NCBI GenBank assembly: GCA_022497145.1
Contig: MU385892.1
Span: 124,001-188,000, forward strand
DNA length: 64,000 nt
Direction of reading: 5' to 3'
Origin: Rostrohypoxylon terebratum
Lineage: Eukaryota > Ascomycota > Sordariomycetes > Xylariales > Hypoxylaceae
A program made the translations under genes and the position numbers. The notes under the pieces are model-generated. The model was not told where the DNA came from and made no database searches. It saw nothing but the letters and a program-made list of their open reading frames with translations. This document shows positions 45,401 through 57,785 of the stretch, piece after piece (position 1 is the first letter of the stretch; every line of letters starts with the position of its first letter).

Positions 45401-48400
45401 ACCTAACAGAGATGGGACATTGCCAGTACACGATTTGCTCTGTCAGGCACATTTGGGGGGTTCCATATTTTGCAAAATATGTGACGAACCCTTTGTGAAA
45501 TTTCTCATTGACCATGGAGTAACTGTTTGTTCCCAAGACAATTCTGGAAGGAATATTTTGCATTGCAGTTATTCTAATCCTGTTCTGCTTTCAGCCTTCC
45601 TCAAATATGAGAACGAAGTAGATATCACCCATGCGTTACGCATGGTAGATAACGACGGTTATACCCCTCTATCCTTAGCATTGAAGTACGGTTATACCAG
45701 GTCGGCAACTTTGCTTTTTGAACGATGCAAGAGTGATCCTGAGGCGTGGCGAAGTCCAACTCCAATTCTACAGCTAGTCGCTAAAGGAGACAACGAGGAC
45801 ATCTTTAGAAGCATATTCGATTCAGGGTATGTTTCTACTGAGGTCTTATCCAACACTTTGACTCCCATGCATTATGTTGGACCTCAAACACCTCTTAATT
45901 TCATCAAATATCTCCAATCGATATATCCCGATGCATGCGACAACCGCACCGAGAATGGACTTCCATTAATCACTTACTTGAAAGATATCTTTCAAGGTCC
46001 TGAACGATATCTACCTCCACACTCCCCATATAGTGAGGTGATTTCGGCCCTCTATCCGAAATCATTGGAAAATAGACGGAGTTTATGGGAATATTTTGTG
46101 AAGGACGTTATGATATACGATTCAAAGAAGATGACTACATTCGAAGAAGGGTTATGCACTAAAACGGTCAAAGAATTGACCCGGTTAGGTTGCTTAACTC
46201 AGTACGAAACTGCGTTCCAAAGATCGTCGGTTTTAACACTACTAGAGAGCAAACATGATAATATGGAAGGCATGGGCGATCTACGACCATTCACAATAGA
46301 AACCACTATTGATATCATAAACCAAACTAAACACTGGTCGGATATCCAAGCATCACCTTCAATTGTCCAACTTTTGAAGGCAGCTACAAGGAGCGATAGT
46401 CACGATATGGTATTATTATTGTGTCAAAAGGGCGTTAGCGTCCATCAGAGAGTCGAAAAGTATTCGGCATTGGAAGTCGCTTGTCGAGAATTTGTCGCGG
46501 ATGGTATTTTCCAGCTTCTTCTAGACCATGCAGACAAGGACCGTCTCGATGAAACCAATCCAGAAGACCACGGATTAGGACTTCTCCACTACCTCGCCGT
46601 CCGAGATTCGGCGGGCAAGGTCGCTGAGTTATTACGTCGTGGCGCTAATCCAAATCTCCTTGCAGAGAACGAGAAGAAAACTCCCGTTCTCGTTCACCAT
46701 TTATTGGGAGGTCAAATAAATTCTGCCCTAATCTTATTAAATAATGGGGCAGATCCTACTTTTGCCGTATCGCACGGAATTGATGCACACACAGCAGCAG
46801 TTCTTCGGGGTGCCACGGACTTCTTGGTAGCTCTTTACCAAACCGCAGCGGCTACTTCGAAATGGCACGTTGATTGGCAAAAACTTTTTTCACAGACTTC
46901 CACGACAACAAGCGGGAAAGCAATAAGGATAGATGGTTGTAATGCTCTTCACCTTTCCGCACTTTCGGGAAACGTCGACTGCGTATCCTTCTACATAGAC
47001 CGAGGCATTTTCTCCGATGTTGACGCAACTACTGATGTACTCAAGATGACTCCTTTGCACTGTGCCGCTTTCAAAGGAAATACGAGTACGATTAAATTTC
47101 TAATAGAAGAAGGAGCTGACATCAACGCCCGCACGTCTTCGGGCGAGTTGCCGTTACACTACGCCGTTCTAGGTGAACACCCAAACGCCATTGAAACTCT
47201 AATCAGCCTTGGAAGCGACATGACAGTGGTGGATAAGTGGGGAAGAAACCCATACACACTTGTCTATCAGCTCGATAATGACTATGATAATGACCATGGC
47301 AATAACGCCCCCCAAACGTGTTTCCAAGAAAGTGGGCAATGCCGTAATAGTATTTCCGACGATAATAATGTTTCCACCCAGAAAGAACTAGGTCCTATGG
47401 GCCTCGCTATCGCATTGGAAGGCGCCATCACGGATGGGAACACAGAACTTTGCCAAGAACTGCACCAAAAAGGTTGCCAGCTGGATATTGATCTTTCTAG
47501 GTGTGGCGGATGTTCTCCTCTTCTTCTAGCTATTCAAGAAAACGAAGTCGAAGCTATCGAGTGGTTACTAAACCACGAAGCGTCGACTTTAAAGATAAGT
47601 TGTCAAAGTCATGGCGGTCTTGGCCCAATTCATGAAATCCTACCAGAAGAAGACTTGAATGAAGTCCTACCGCTATTTCTCGAAAGCTACTTGAACGATG
47701 GCGGAAATTTGCTCAGGGAAGTTGCTAGTCCTGTGTATTCTGCAGTTAGGGGCAACAACTTGAAGGGACTCCAGATCCTTTTAGAACATCTACAGAAAAA
47801 TGCAAAGCACTACGCGTAAGTGTTCCCAATATTATGTCTTTGGGATAACTAGCACCGTTAACACAGACAAAGTGATGAGGTTGGCGAGATAGAATGGAAT
47901 AGAGCAACTTTGTTGGCGTTAAATCAACGTGCAGCCAACTCAACAATGTCCTCCACACTACATCTAGCAGCAGAAGAGGGCTACGTTGATGTTGTCAAAT
48001 ACCTTCTAGAAAACGGCGCCGATGTGAATGCGAAGACGAAAGATTTGAAGACGCCTCTACATTCAGCGATATCGTCAAAAGCAAACGGAATGAGTGACAT
48101 TATCGGACTTTTGATTGATCACGATGCCGAATTAAATTGTCGTGATGAACGAGGACTAACTCCATTGATGAATGCTTGCTTAGAAGGCAAGTGGGAAATT
48201 GTTAAACTTCTGATCGACGCTAAGGCCGACCTAAACATAAAGGACTACGAATCGGATGGCCTGCTTCATCAAGCGGCATTCTCTCTGAATGTCAAGATGT
48301 TTAACAAACTTCAGTCCCTTAACCTCGATCTTTACGAGAAAGATCAGGATGGAATTTCGGCTATCCATGTAGCCATGCGCAATTCCCAGCTTGCCCACCT

Positions 48401-49142
48401 GATTCTTAACGGCACCTACGACATACAAGAGACAGCTCCGTTCCCATGGGGCACATTATATCATGGGGAAATGTCATGGCTTACGGATACATTCTTCATG
48501 TTCCAAAGAAAACTATCCCCTGGCACTTTGAAAATAATTGCAAACACCGAACCTCGTAACGCCTGGAGTCCACTTTGCCTGTATTCATCTCATGGAAACC
48601 TAAGAATTATGGAAAATCTTCTTACTTTAGGAGCTGATATCGAATTTGAGGGCTGCCCTAATGGTACTGCTCTTATGGTCGCTTGTTATGCTGGAAGATT
48701 GGAGTCGGTTACTTTCTTAGTGCGCCGGGGCGCTGCTCTATCCTATTACGGTCGGAATGGGTTCCGAACAGCTCTTGATGGGAGCAAGACCCCGAAACGT
48801 GTACTGAAATGGCTGCTCGTTACTAGGTTTACGGATCAAGCGAAGATCAACGAAACAGCTGACGATGGTTCGTGTGCGGAGCCAGAAGTGCTTCGATCCT
48901 GGAGCGGTGTCATGAAGGCGGAGCTTGTCATTACCGGATATCTTGAGAGGCGCTCACATCAATCATCCAAAGATTACTGGACTTTGTTGATGTGGGTGAA
49001 AAAGAAATGGGAAGGGAAAGTTGTCCCAATGGTTGATAGACGCAGAACGATTCGCCCATCGAAGCTCATTCCATCGGAGAATGTTCGTATACATCCAGGG
49101 GGGTATGAGATCCCCAAGGCAGCAGATCCTACGGGAATATGA
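42457..49142 (+). CDS. NLR-like STAND protein: Helo-like N-terminus, NACHT, ankyrin repeats
   Basis: Three exons: 42457-43742, 43796-47815 and 47867-49142, giving 2193 residues, among the larger fungal STAND proteins. Intron 1 (53 nt, GTCAGT..CAAG, branch GCTAAC) and intron 2 (51 nt, GTAAGT..CAG) each restore the frame; unspliced, the frame ends in both. The N-terminal domain (1 to about 200) starts MDPLSISASIAGLIAL, typical of fungal Helo-like/NTPase N-terminal domains. NACHT: Walker A GIPGAGKT (227-234), Walker B FIVVDGIDEC (328-337). GMFRWVACQLDHL is formed across intron 1, followed by a winged-helix-like part ending FAHFSVQEFL. Ankyrin-type repeats begin near residue 680 (FTPLHAAC, EGANINQ), are degenerate in the middle, and are clear again near the end (TLHLAAEEGYVDVV). 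In fungi such proteins act in non-self recognition and programmed cell death; that role here is inference. Confidence 0.9.
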
Positions 49143-49581
49143 CGGCTTATGTAAAGAAATGGGATGATTCTTGAGGCGTCAGGCGAAGTCTCGGATGAAA
49201 TTAGATGGATAAACGGCGTTTGGGAGCATTGCTGTAGGATTGCTCGGTTTTTAGTATGATGACTAACGGCGACAATGAATGTTTCGATTAATTGGTATAC
49301 GACTTTACTAGATTTTCAGGCGGGTTGTGTTAATCTTTCCTAGGTTGATAGAAATCTCTCCGGCGTCAGTAATTTTTGACATCAATATGACGTTAACCAC
49401 TTAGGCATACGGCATTCCATTGGCTAGATAACTCACAAAACTTCAGTTCGAATTTGAATATTAACTATCGCAATAAACTGGTTACTGGATCATAAATGTC
49501 AAATCGTCGAATGTACGAATTCTGACTCTTGACCCTTAGACTTCCCAATCACAGCCAATTAGAACCCTCGTATTTCCCAAA
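49143..49581. other. Spacer downstream of the NLR-like gene
   Basis: 0.44 kb; AT-rich 3' flank. No gene. Confidence 0.6.
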
Positions 49582-50500
49582 ATGGCAACTCCTCTCCGCG
49601 CACTGACACCCACGGTGCTCTGCCAAATCCTCACCATCAAGCCCGCCCTCACTAAGTCATCACGTCTAATCAGCACGCCTACCACCTTGTCGCGACCACT
49701 CTTAGCCATAGTCACCTCAACAGCCGCCGTCACAACGGCCACCCTACCCCCCAAATCCACTGCCAAACCCTACTCAAGGACCGCGAGTCCGGCTTCGAGT
49801 TCACACAGCACAACCCCGGCCCCCTTAAACCGCGCGAGCGCGGCGTAACCTCGATCCGGGGGCCGTGCTACACGATACCTGTCCGACGTCCCCGAGACCA
49901 TGGGTCCCCACCTCGACGGCCTGAGATTCGCTGGCGGCTCCTTCAGCCTACTCGCCGAATCCCCCCTAACGCCACGCCAGCTCATCGACCTCGCGCTCGA
50001 GAACGGCGTAGACGTGAGCACCGGGGGCTGGGATCGAACATACCATGGCCGCTAGCGGTAGGGATGTGGGGCGCGGGGGGCGACACGGAGGCTGCGGAGT
50101 TAGAGGGGATTGGGACGAGCGATCCCGGGAAGGTGGGTCATATGGCGAGGCGGTTTGCGGAGGATGTGGGGGGCGAGCGTGTGGTGATTGAGAGAGGGGG
50201 GATTACGGAGAATGTGAAGGCTTGGCGGACAGATGTTATTCAGTCCGTTCTGAAGGAGTTGCTGCTGAAGAAAGTCATGTTCGAGGCGGCTGAATCTTCA
50301 GTATTCAATTGGTGCGTATTTCCTTTTCGATCAGATACTTGCCAGAGCTCTAACTATGTCAGAGTACATCCGAGAATTTGGCGCTGACGTCAATCTTCCC
50401 GTCGACCATTCGCAGATCGTCCAACTCGCGGGACTGAGGGTTGGCATTTTGGGGGAGATACATTTGGTAGGATCACCGCTATGTCTACAGTGAAATTGGG
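49582..50500 (+). pseudogene. Decayed phosphosulfolactate synthase-like (ComA/HSA32) gene
   Basis: Pieces of one ComA-family (TIM-barrel) protein appear in order but in different frames. Piece 1, about 49764-49874: LLKDRESGFEF and PRERGVTSIRGP. Piece 2, about 49873-50056: RYLSDVPETMG, GLRFAGGSFSL and STGGW, then a stop. Piece 3, 50064 to about 50312: GAGGDTEAAELEGIGT, GITENVKAWRTDV, KVMFEAAE. Piece 4, about 50370-50450: YIREFGADVNLP and VDHSQIVQLAGLR. Between pieces 1 and 2 a few codons are gone; between 2 and 3 about 60 codons (the middle of the barrel) are missing; the junction of 3 and 4 no longer offers an in-frame splice; the last part shifts again. At least three independent lesions mean no functional enzyme. 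The ATG at 49582 may have been the start, but its frame does not reach piece 1. Family assignment is by motif memory. Confidence 0.75.
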
Positions 50501-51751
50501 TGATTTGTGCAGGGGGTGGTGAATATTTCATTCTACGAATAATCAAAGATTAAGTAGATAGAATGGATTACACTCATTTCATAGTATACATACCTGGTGA
50601 TATTGCGTCACTCATTGGAGAGCTTGGAACCTTTATAAGCCGTATGTATAGCACAAGAGTACCCTGAGCTGCAGCGGTCGCCCCTTGAAATTTAGCGGGT
50701 ACAATAGATCACTACTAGCTCTGAATTCCACCTTCGAATGTGATTAGTAATTACTGACTGAATTAACTGCTGACTCAGCCAGTGTGTAAGGCTTACTTAA
50801 TGAAAGTATCAGGTAAGTTCAAATCGAACACAATTTGAGTAGGTACCTATCTGCCTATCTATAATTAGTTTACCTTTAGTTGTGGATAGTTCTATAAGCA
50901 AAAAGCTAGGGGCTGGCTTCTGTAGTAGTTACGTCGGTCAGGAGTTTCTTATTGTTTATGATGGCCGATATCTTGTCAGGGTTAGGGTTAGGGTTGAGAG
51001 CAAATTGAGTCATCTTCAACCCTAACCCTTTAAAGTCCGATATCAATGGAAACTACTACGAGGTCATCTACTTAGGCCCCCTTCAAATGACGGAAATGTT
51101 CAAAAACTTCGTATTAATTTGATATTTTCATTGAACTATCAAAATTGCTTTTGTACCTCTCTAGGTACCATGTCTTAATGTCGAGTAAACACTTTATAGA
51201 CGATACGCTGTTGAGATCTATGTATAGGCAGCATAAATATTTCAGAGGCATCATGGATGGCCACTAAACGTTCTAACTTAACAAGGACGGTTAGATTGAC
51301 GCCAACTTGTCGCTCTCAAGGTTTTAGAAATGATTAGTAATTGCCACCTCCGGTGCTGACTTAATCGAATGCTGACTCAACTTAAAACCTGGGAGATTAT
51401 ACAATAGCTTACATAATTCGATTTTGTCTAATACACATGATGGATGCGAAGTCATCCTAGTTTCTCCTTGACTCCCCTTACGGCAGCAGATGCAGTTCCT
51501 TTCTTCAAATTTTCTGGAGCTCAGACTTGTGAGTAGTATACTTGTAGCCGATTTGAGATTTGTATGGTAAGTCTGAGGGATGTAATGGTTTGATGGAAAA
51601 CAAGGCACATAGAGGAACTGACGTAATCACAAATGACTAAGTCCTTACGTAAACAATGATGTCGAAGAAAAGGCGATGAACTTGAATAATAAATCATGCA
51701 TTGGGTATGGGAATATACCTCCCATTAATGAGTAATGATATAGTAATAGAA
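50501..51751. other. AT-rich spacer with interstitial telomere-like repeats
   Basis: 1.25 kb between the pseudogene and the zinc-cluster regulator gene. No gene recognised. Contains the TTAGGG/CCCTAA repeats listed separately. Confidence 0.6.
50979..51031. repeat. Head-to-head interstitial telomeric repeats
   Basis: Three units of AGGGTT at 50979-50996, then 21 bases, then AACCCTAACCCT at 51019-51030. The unit is that of most filamentous ascomycete telomeres. The two arrays face each other and could fold into a hairpin. Confidence 0.85.
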
Positions 51752-54700
51752 TTACTTGAAAACGAGACCATCCCCTAATCTCCGAGGCCTTTCTCCCGAT
51801 ATACTGGTCTCGGGGATCTCAGTCATGCAGACGTTCTCAAGCGCATTTGTCCATCGACCCGGAGTTGAGGCGTGGGAATGCTTCAAATGCTGGCGAAAAT
51901 GATCCGCTCGAAAAAACTTCTTCGACGCATTACACTCCCTAAATTTGTGGACTTCCGTCGCATGGTTTAACCTCTCTTCCCAGTCGGTCTCCGTGGCTTG
52001 CATCCCAGCTAGGCCTGCCCCACTCCGGAGGAAGTCTTCCCCACAGTATCCGCATGTATCGGCGATGCCGGGTTGGTTGATGCTTTCGTGGAAGATATCG
52101 GTGTATCTCCCTAGTAGGCTTGAGCACGACCAAGTGTGTCGGCGAACGTGAAGGCTATTCTTGTGGCGCTCGGCCTCGTTCTTGGACTTGAAGCGGCTGC
52201 CGCAGAAACTACACTGGTACTGCTTCTCGGATTCATGTGCACTACAAGATCTTCAGTATTAATTCCTTGGGGATTGAGCGCCTTAACTAAAAAAAAAAAA
52301 ATCAGAGATCTCGTACCTGAGTTCTTCCATGGTTTCGAACCGCCTCGGTTTCTTCGGACAGCATTCGCAGATGAAAACTCCGCCAAGGCCACTCTTGGAT
52401 GTATTCCTTGCTGGGCGCCGCTTATTTATCGTTCTGGGTAGTTCGAGGAAACTTTCGTTGCTGCTCTTATAGTGTAAAGATGGTACGTAGCTTTTTGAAG
52501 GACTCAGATAGTCAAATTGGTCTCGGGGGTTTGGTGGGCTGGTCCCCAGCTTAGCCATGTCAGCTAGGCTGTCTCCGCTGCCGTTCCACCTCGTTGAGGC
52601 ACTCGTACCGTACGCAAACGAGTAGGCAGGAGACATCGGTGACCCCGGGCTAGCTATTGGTATGCCTCGACTTCGCAAGTCTCGGCTATCCAGCATGCTA
52701 GAGGAACTTCCGTTGCGTCGGATCAATCCCGTGTCTTGTAGCGGTGATCCGGCGCGTCGTTTCGCGCCGGATCTAGTCCTCACTGGGACTGAAAAGTTTT
52801 GTTGGAGTAGCATACTACGGCTAAAGATGTGATGGCCTTCAGAAGAGCCATCTATGAAGCCCGCTAGAGGGGACAGCTGCAAGTCTCCTCTACGATCGTC
52901 AATCAAGGGTGTATCTGTATCATCATATAGCCTCCTTAAAAAGTTGATAGAGCCTCTAGTACTGAATTCCCACATCTCACCTAGGGTTTTTTGAGCGAGC
53001 CGGTAATATTTAATGAGTCTCAGATCCATGGTAGGGGGCTCTTCTTCAAGAGACCAAGTTGAAGCCAGGGGATCGAATGACGTAGATGTAGCGTCGAATA
53101 GGTCCAACGCTAGTAGGAGATATGTTGAGCAAGCGTTTTTCATATATGTGTGCAGCGGGGTTTCTGATTCGGCTTCTATGAATTGAATGGTTCGCCGAAC
53201 GTGAGACTGGATCCAAAGGCTGTAGAAAGCCGAAAGCCACCATCTTTTCTCTTGAAGTCGATTTTCTTTTCGAAAAATTACTTTTGACAGCTCCTTCGTG
53301 TAGGTTTTGACGTTAGAGCTGAGATTCTGGAAACTTTCCACTTGGCATATGCAAGTTGTGCAATCATCATGCAACTCGGATATGAGGTGGCCACCATCAT
53401 GCAATCGTAGAATATCGATACAGTTTCTTAGGCATTCGATAGCTAGTGGCACGGCTTGAGACTATGATCGTAACCCCATATTAGTAAGGAGCATTGAGGA
53501 TGGCAATGAAGGCATGAAAGGAATCCGACACATACAAGGCCATACTCGGTTTCGTAAGTGACAGCAGCATTTATTATGTCGAGAGTATGTTCCATGGAGT
53601 TGATATGTAGTGTTTCTTTTGCTGGAGAAACTTCGACAAGTCCCCAAGCTATGTGAATAACGCTTCCTTCAACGCCGTGACGTTGAGATGGTGGAACGTC
53701 CGTCATGACTGGGATAGGTGAGCAGAGGATTTCAAGGACAACCTTCGTGTAGGCATCATTGCTGGAAGAGAAAACGTTATCAAGGCGGCTTGCGGCATCT
53801 TGAAGACACATCTTGATCCTATAGATGCCAGAACTCGAGATACGCCGCGTCGTGTTGGAAGCATCATCAGTACCGAGACCGTCGGGCGGAATGGCCTTTG
53901 GACATAGAGATACTCGAAGCATGTGGTCAAAAAGGGTACCGCGCTTACACCCTATATTCTGCCAGCGAGAACTATTCGTACCGGGCTTAGGACACGCCTT
54001 GCATGGTTCGTCGGGGCCACACTGCGACAATTTAATAACGTGGTACATTCTGTCCGGCGTTCCAGCTATCATACCTTTTTTCGAAGAATTTTACACCTCC
54101 AGCAGGCCCCGACCTCTTTCAATGTGCGAGACAGACCGATCCAGGTGCCACGCCGTGGTTGAGTTGGAGCTGGCTGCGAGCTTCCTTGATCTTGTTCGTC
54201 ATCTGAAAATGCCTGGTCTAGCGCAGGACCTGGAGAGCAGTCGACAGCATCTCCCCAACTATCGGAATTTCCTATATAGTGATAAGTAACAAGCTGCATT
54301 GTCGTCTACGATACTCTAGTAACTGACCGAAGTTGAATTCACTGGATGTGTTGCCGATGTCCATGGATACACCACCATTGAAGAAGTACGATTGTCTGTT
54401 AGTATTAACATCGCCTTTATGCTGGCTTTGGGTTGCGGAGTTCGATTTCCATTGCGGGCCCAACGTGGAGATTGGAGGTGAAGTTGGGATAAGTCTCGAG
54501 GTTGTCTTGAGTTGCTGCTCGCGCTGACCCAAAAATTCGTCGTAACTATCTTTTCGAAGTTGAATTACGCCAAGAGACGTATCATAAGTGTATTGAAGAT
54601 TAAATTTAGCGGCGAGAGACCGAACAATAGCCTGCTTGGACGAATCGTAACCTGCAAGGTTAAGATGGTGAATCGATGGGTTATTCACGAAGAGAAATAC

Positions 54701-55043
54701 GACTCCATATTCGTTCAACACGATTGGATCGTTCATGTCTTGGGAACGTGAGTCTGAGTCAGGTTGTATCAGCTATGTTGGGTTTAGACTTACCCAAGGG
54801 CGCATCGCCATCGGTCCGCCTCCCCTCAGTATTGTTACCAAGTGTACCACCGCGACTGACCGTATCCTCGGGTACAGTTTGACTCGTGGTGGAAGGGGTA
54901 CAGAATTGGTAAGAAGTTAAATTACCCGACAAGGTCTCGTCACCATCCTCCATAAGATCCATCTCAAATGGTGCCCATAAAGGCTCGTTGATTGAGTTGT
55001 CAATATAGAGACTAGGATCTAGCCCTACGAAACTATTCGCCAT
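51752..55043 (-). CDS. Transcription factor with Zn2Cys6 cluster and C-terminal C2H2 finger
   Basis: Six exons: 54794-55043, 54328-54753, 54075-54271, 53536-54021, 52317-53461 and 51752-52241; phases match and give 997 residues. The intron 1 acceptor is uncertain: CAG at 54754 makes a 40-nt intron, the in-frame CAAG 15 bases on makes 55 nt. Residues 1-270 are Ser/Thr/Asn-rich. The zinc cluster forms across intron 3: C282, C285, C292, C298, C301 and C316 (CWRCKILRKK, then CGPDEPCKAC). The last spacing, 14 residues, is longer than in Gal4-type clusters. The middle domain is helical and unassigned. After exon 5 comes a C2H2 finger (C845, C848; QYQCSFCGSRF ... AERHKNSLH), then partial Cys/His motifs (CGYCGEDF, FRQHLKHSH). 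Nuclear DNA-binding regulator; it is first in a run of minus-strand genes with an exporter and oxidases, which it might control. Confidence 0.83.
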
Positions 55044-56592
55044 TTTAGCTACATGAACGTAAGGCGGGTAGGACTCAATAGGATGAAGCCGATATGAAAG
55101 GTTTTGGCGGTCTTCATCAAAAAGTCACAAGATAGGCCCGGGCCAGAGCGATATTAGATAAAGGCGCTCGTCGATCTCGAAGAGCGTTGTCATATTCCAA
55201 TGGCCTGCGACGGTCGAAATGACGAAGACCGGTCGGTTCATAAGGTAGGCAGGGCTCCTGTAGGGCTGACAGGGTTGATGGGGCGGACCTGTCGATAACG
55301 GCTTAGCGTCGGTCGACGATGTTGCAGGATCGTAGTTGTCCACCCAATCCAGCACTACCATTATCCGAATTATCTATCCACCGCGGTCCGTCTACATGGA
55401 TCGTGACCGCCCCGGGTACACATAATGAGCTTATGACAAGCATGATGAGCCTCCCCAAGCCATTCGGTCGGTATTTGGTTGGCACGAGACCCTCACTTTA
55501 GAGTCTAGATACTATGTAGTCCCTGGACGTGGCAATATTGATAAATAGAATCAAAATCTTGGATGTAGTATGAGAAAATTCGTTCCGTACCTAACTAGCA
55601 TACGTAATTCGTATATTCTTGTGCCCTCACACAATCATCTACCTCCCAGTTATCGCGTCATTATCATGGCATTATACCAGCGAAAATCAACTGGAACGCT
55701 CAGCATTGGGGCATGGGCTCAATTCGCTGCAACCCCACAGGAGCTGGCCATAGAAAGCCCTGAGAGCCCTGAAAGCTCTGAAAGTGCCGAAGCAGTCAGC
55801 GCTAATTCGGGGGCTGCTAATTCGCTAAAATCGTAGGAGCCAACGTTTACTATCGATTTCTGGCACGATTCAGATAATGGCTCTGTGAATAGTAGAAATA
55901 TAGGCCGTCTATCTGCTAGCGATGCAAATTCGAGCAGCAAATTTGCATTTCGCCGCATCGTCCACCCCGAACGCGCGAACGGTCACGAACATGCGGAGTA
56001 ACAATGGGAATTTCTCGCTGGAGGGCTCAGCCTCCTATAGCCACCAATCAGGGAACAACGATGAATCGAATTCGAGGAAAGTCGGTGTGCAAGTATATGC
56101 AGAGAATATAGAGATTTGAGCAGGTGGTCATCAAGGCAGCAAGACACTGTTGTTGATGGATGCAACAATAAATGTGACGTAGGATTGGGAGAGATTCAGA
56201 GAAGATTAGGGGATGTTAACAAAATTACAGGCCATGCTCCAGCCCCACGAGATAGAAGTTTAGCTGTTGAGGGAATGGGACAGTCAGGACGGTCCGACCA
56301 AACCCGGCGCCCTCATAGTCCATGGGAGGATGATGTAATCTGTTTTTATGGGTGTCTGCGTATATTTTTCTGGTGAACAGTTACTTATCATCCCTCATCT
56401 CTTACTCTAACTCTTTCACTCTCACTATCGTCGTCTTCATCGAACTTCAACATTCACATTCCAAATTCAATACATGTGACTGACTACTAGGTAGATGACC
56501 TTACCAGCTGAATCAGTTCGAACGTGAATTCTACTTCCCAAATCTCAAATTTCAAAGCTTAGAATCATCCGTCGATTCTCCAACTCGCCCCT
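55044..56592. other. Spacer between the regulator and secreted-protein genes
   Basis: 1.55 kb. It contains the promoter of the regulator gene. Plus-strand frames of 65-88 codons (55570-56376) are Ser/Glu-rich with short AGCCCTGA-type repeats near 55757, but I see no domain and no convincing splice partner. Confidence 0.5.
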
Positions 56593-57370
56593 CTAATCAT
56601 AAAGTTCAACGTTCAGTGAAAAGTCTGGGGCAGTACAGGATCTGTATGAGATCTCCGTGCTCTCGGTGCACTCAGGGTCCAGCGTCGTCGATCCCGACAC
56701 CTTGTAAAAAATACTATTACTGCGTAAAAGCGAAACATCAGCTATGTACAACGCTTGCAACTACGCCACAACCACACGATGCTGGCAACAAACCTGACCG
56801 AGAAGCTTCAAACCACACATCACGGAATAGAGGATGGACAACGAAGAATTTACTAACCTTGCACTCGGCCATGTCTGATTGACGGCGAAGCGCCAGCCCT
56901 CGTGGCCCCAATCAAATTGATAGTGTGTGCAGTCCAAACAGTCGGGATCCGGTGTTGATCCCTGGTCCCCACACTTGAACCAAGCGGTGCCGTCGGCGTC
57001 TTGCCATTCGCCGTTTTGCTGCTGCGATACGCTGCCACTACATGCCTGTTGTCTGTTTTCCGGGTTGTTGACGAAGAAAGAAACTTGCGCCGTGCTAGGA
57101 CGTGGCGGGATATAGATATCTCCCGGCTTCACGGTCACTAGATCAAAGAATCAGTCTATTTCGCCCCTCGAATAGCCTCAGATTGAGATTCCGCCCCGAA
57201 CGAGAAGTTTCTTGCTTACATTCGCCATAGCTAAATTGCGTGATCTCGAGGCTTCGCTGCGAACCTTGCTCGACAGAACGTTCAAACGTGCTGCAGGTGG
57301 CTACGCCAATGACGTTAACAGCCAAAATTAAGGGACACCAGAAAACTTTGTTTGACACATTCCGAACCAT
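56593..57370 (-). CDS. Small secreted Cys-rich protein
   Basis: Three exons: 57220-57370, 56858-57137 and 56593-56719, giving 185 residues; introns of 82 and 138 nt have GTAAGC/GTTAGT donors and TAG/CAG acceptors, and the second has a GCTGAT branch word. The signal peptide is residues 1 to about 29 (FWCPLILAVNVIGVATC). The mature part has six or seven cysteines (QQACSGSVS, WFKCGDQ, PDCLDC, DPECTES, YRSCTAP) and a conserved-looking TVKPGDIYIPP segment; it ends SLNVELYD. No enzyme motif. The size, secretion signal and cysteine pairs fit small secreted proteins common in plant-associated fungi; an effector-like role is only a guess. Upstream in-frame GTG was ignored in favour of the ATG at 57370. 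Confidence 0.72.
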
Positions 57371-57785
57371 CCTGCCTCTCACGATGATTTCCCATTCGCA
57401 GTTTTCGGGCCAATTGAGTAGAGTATCTACTGCTAGAGAACCAGAATTGACTTAATTTATAAAACGACGAAAGGTTTTGGGACAAGTACGCCTTGTAAGA
57501 AAGGAAGTCCGTTACGTGACCATAGTAATCATACAATTTGCCAGAATCGCGCAAAGAGCCGAGAAAGAGGTGGTAAGTCTATCCAAGGTACCATTGCATG
57601 GAAATTGCATTTTATCTCATAGAGTCTGCAGTCTCGGCGCGACGAAAAGGGCTTTCTAGTTAGGTACATTGATCTCCCACTCAAAACTAGGTACCTAGGT
57701 ACCTATCTAGGTAGGTAGGAGGTATTTTCTTAAAACGCACGCGTTAAGACTCTATAGGTACGCTCTAAAACATACTTTCTATCCC
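57371..57785. other. Spacer between secreted-protein and MATE genes
   Basis: 0.4 kb. Contains a dense run of TACCTAGGTA words at about 57688-57720. No gene. Confidence 0.6.
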
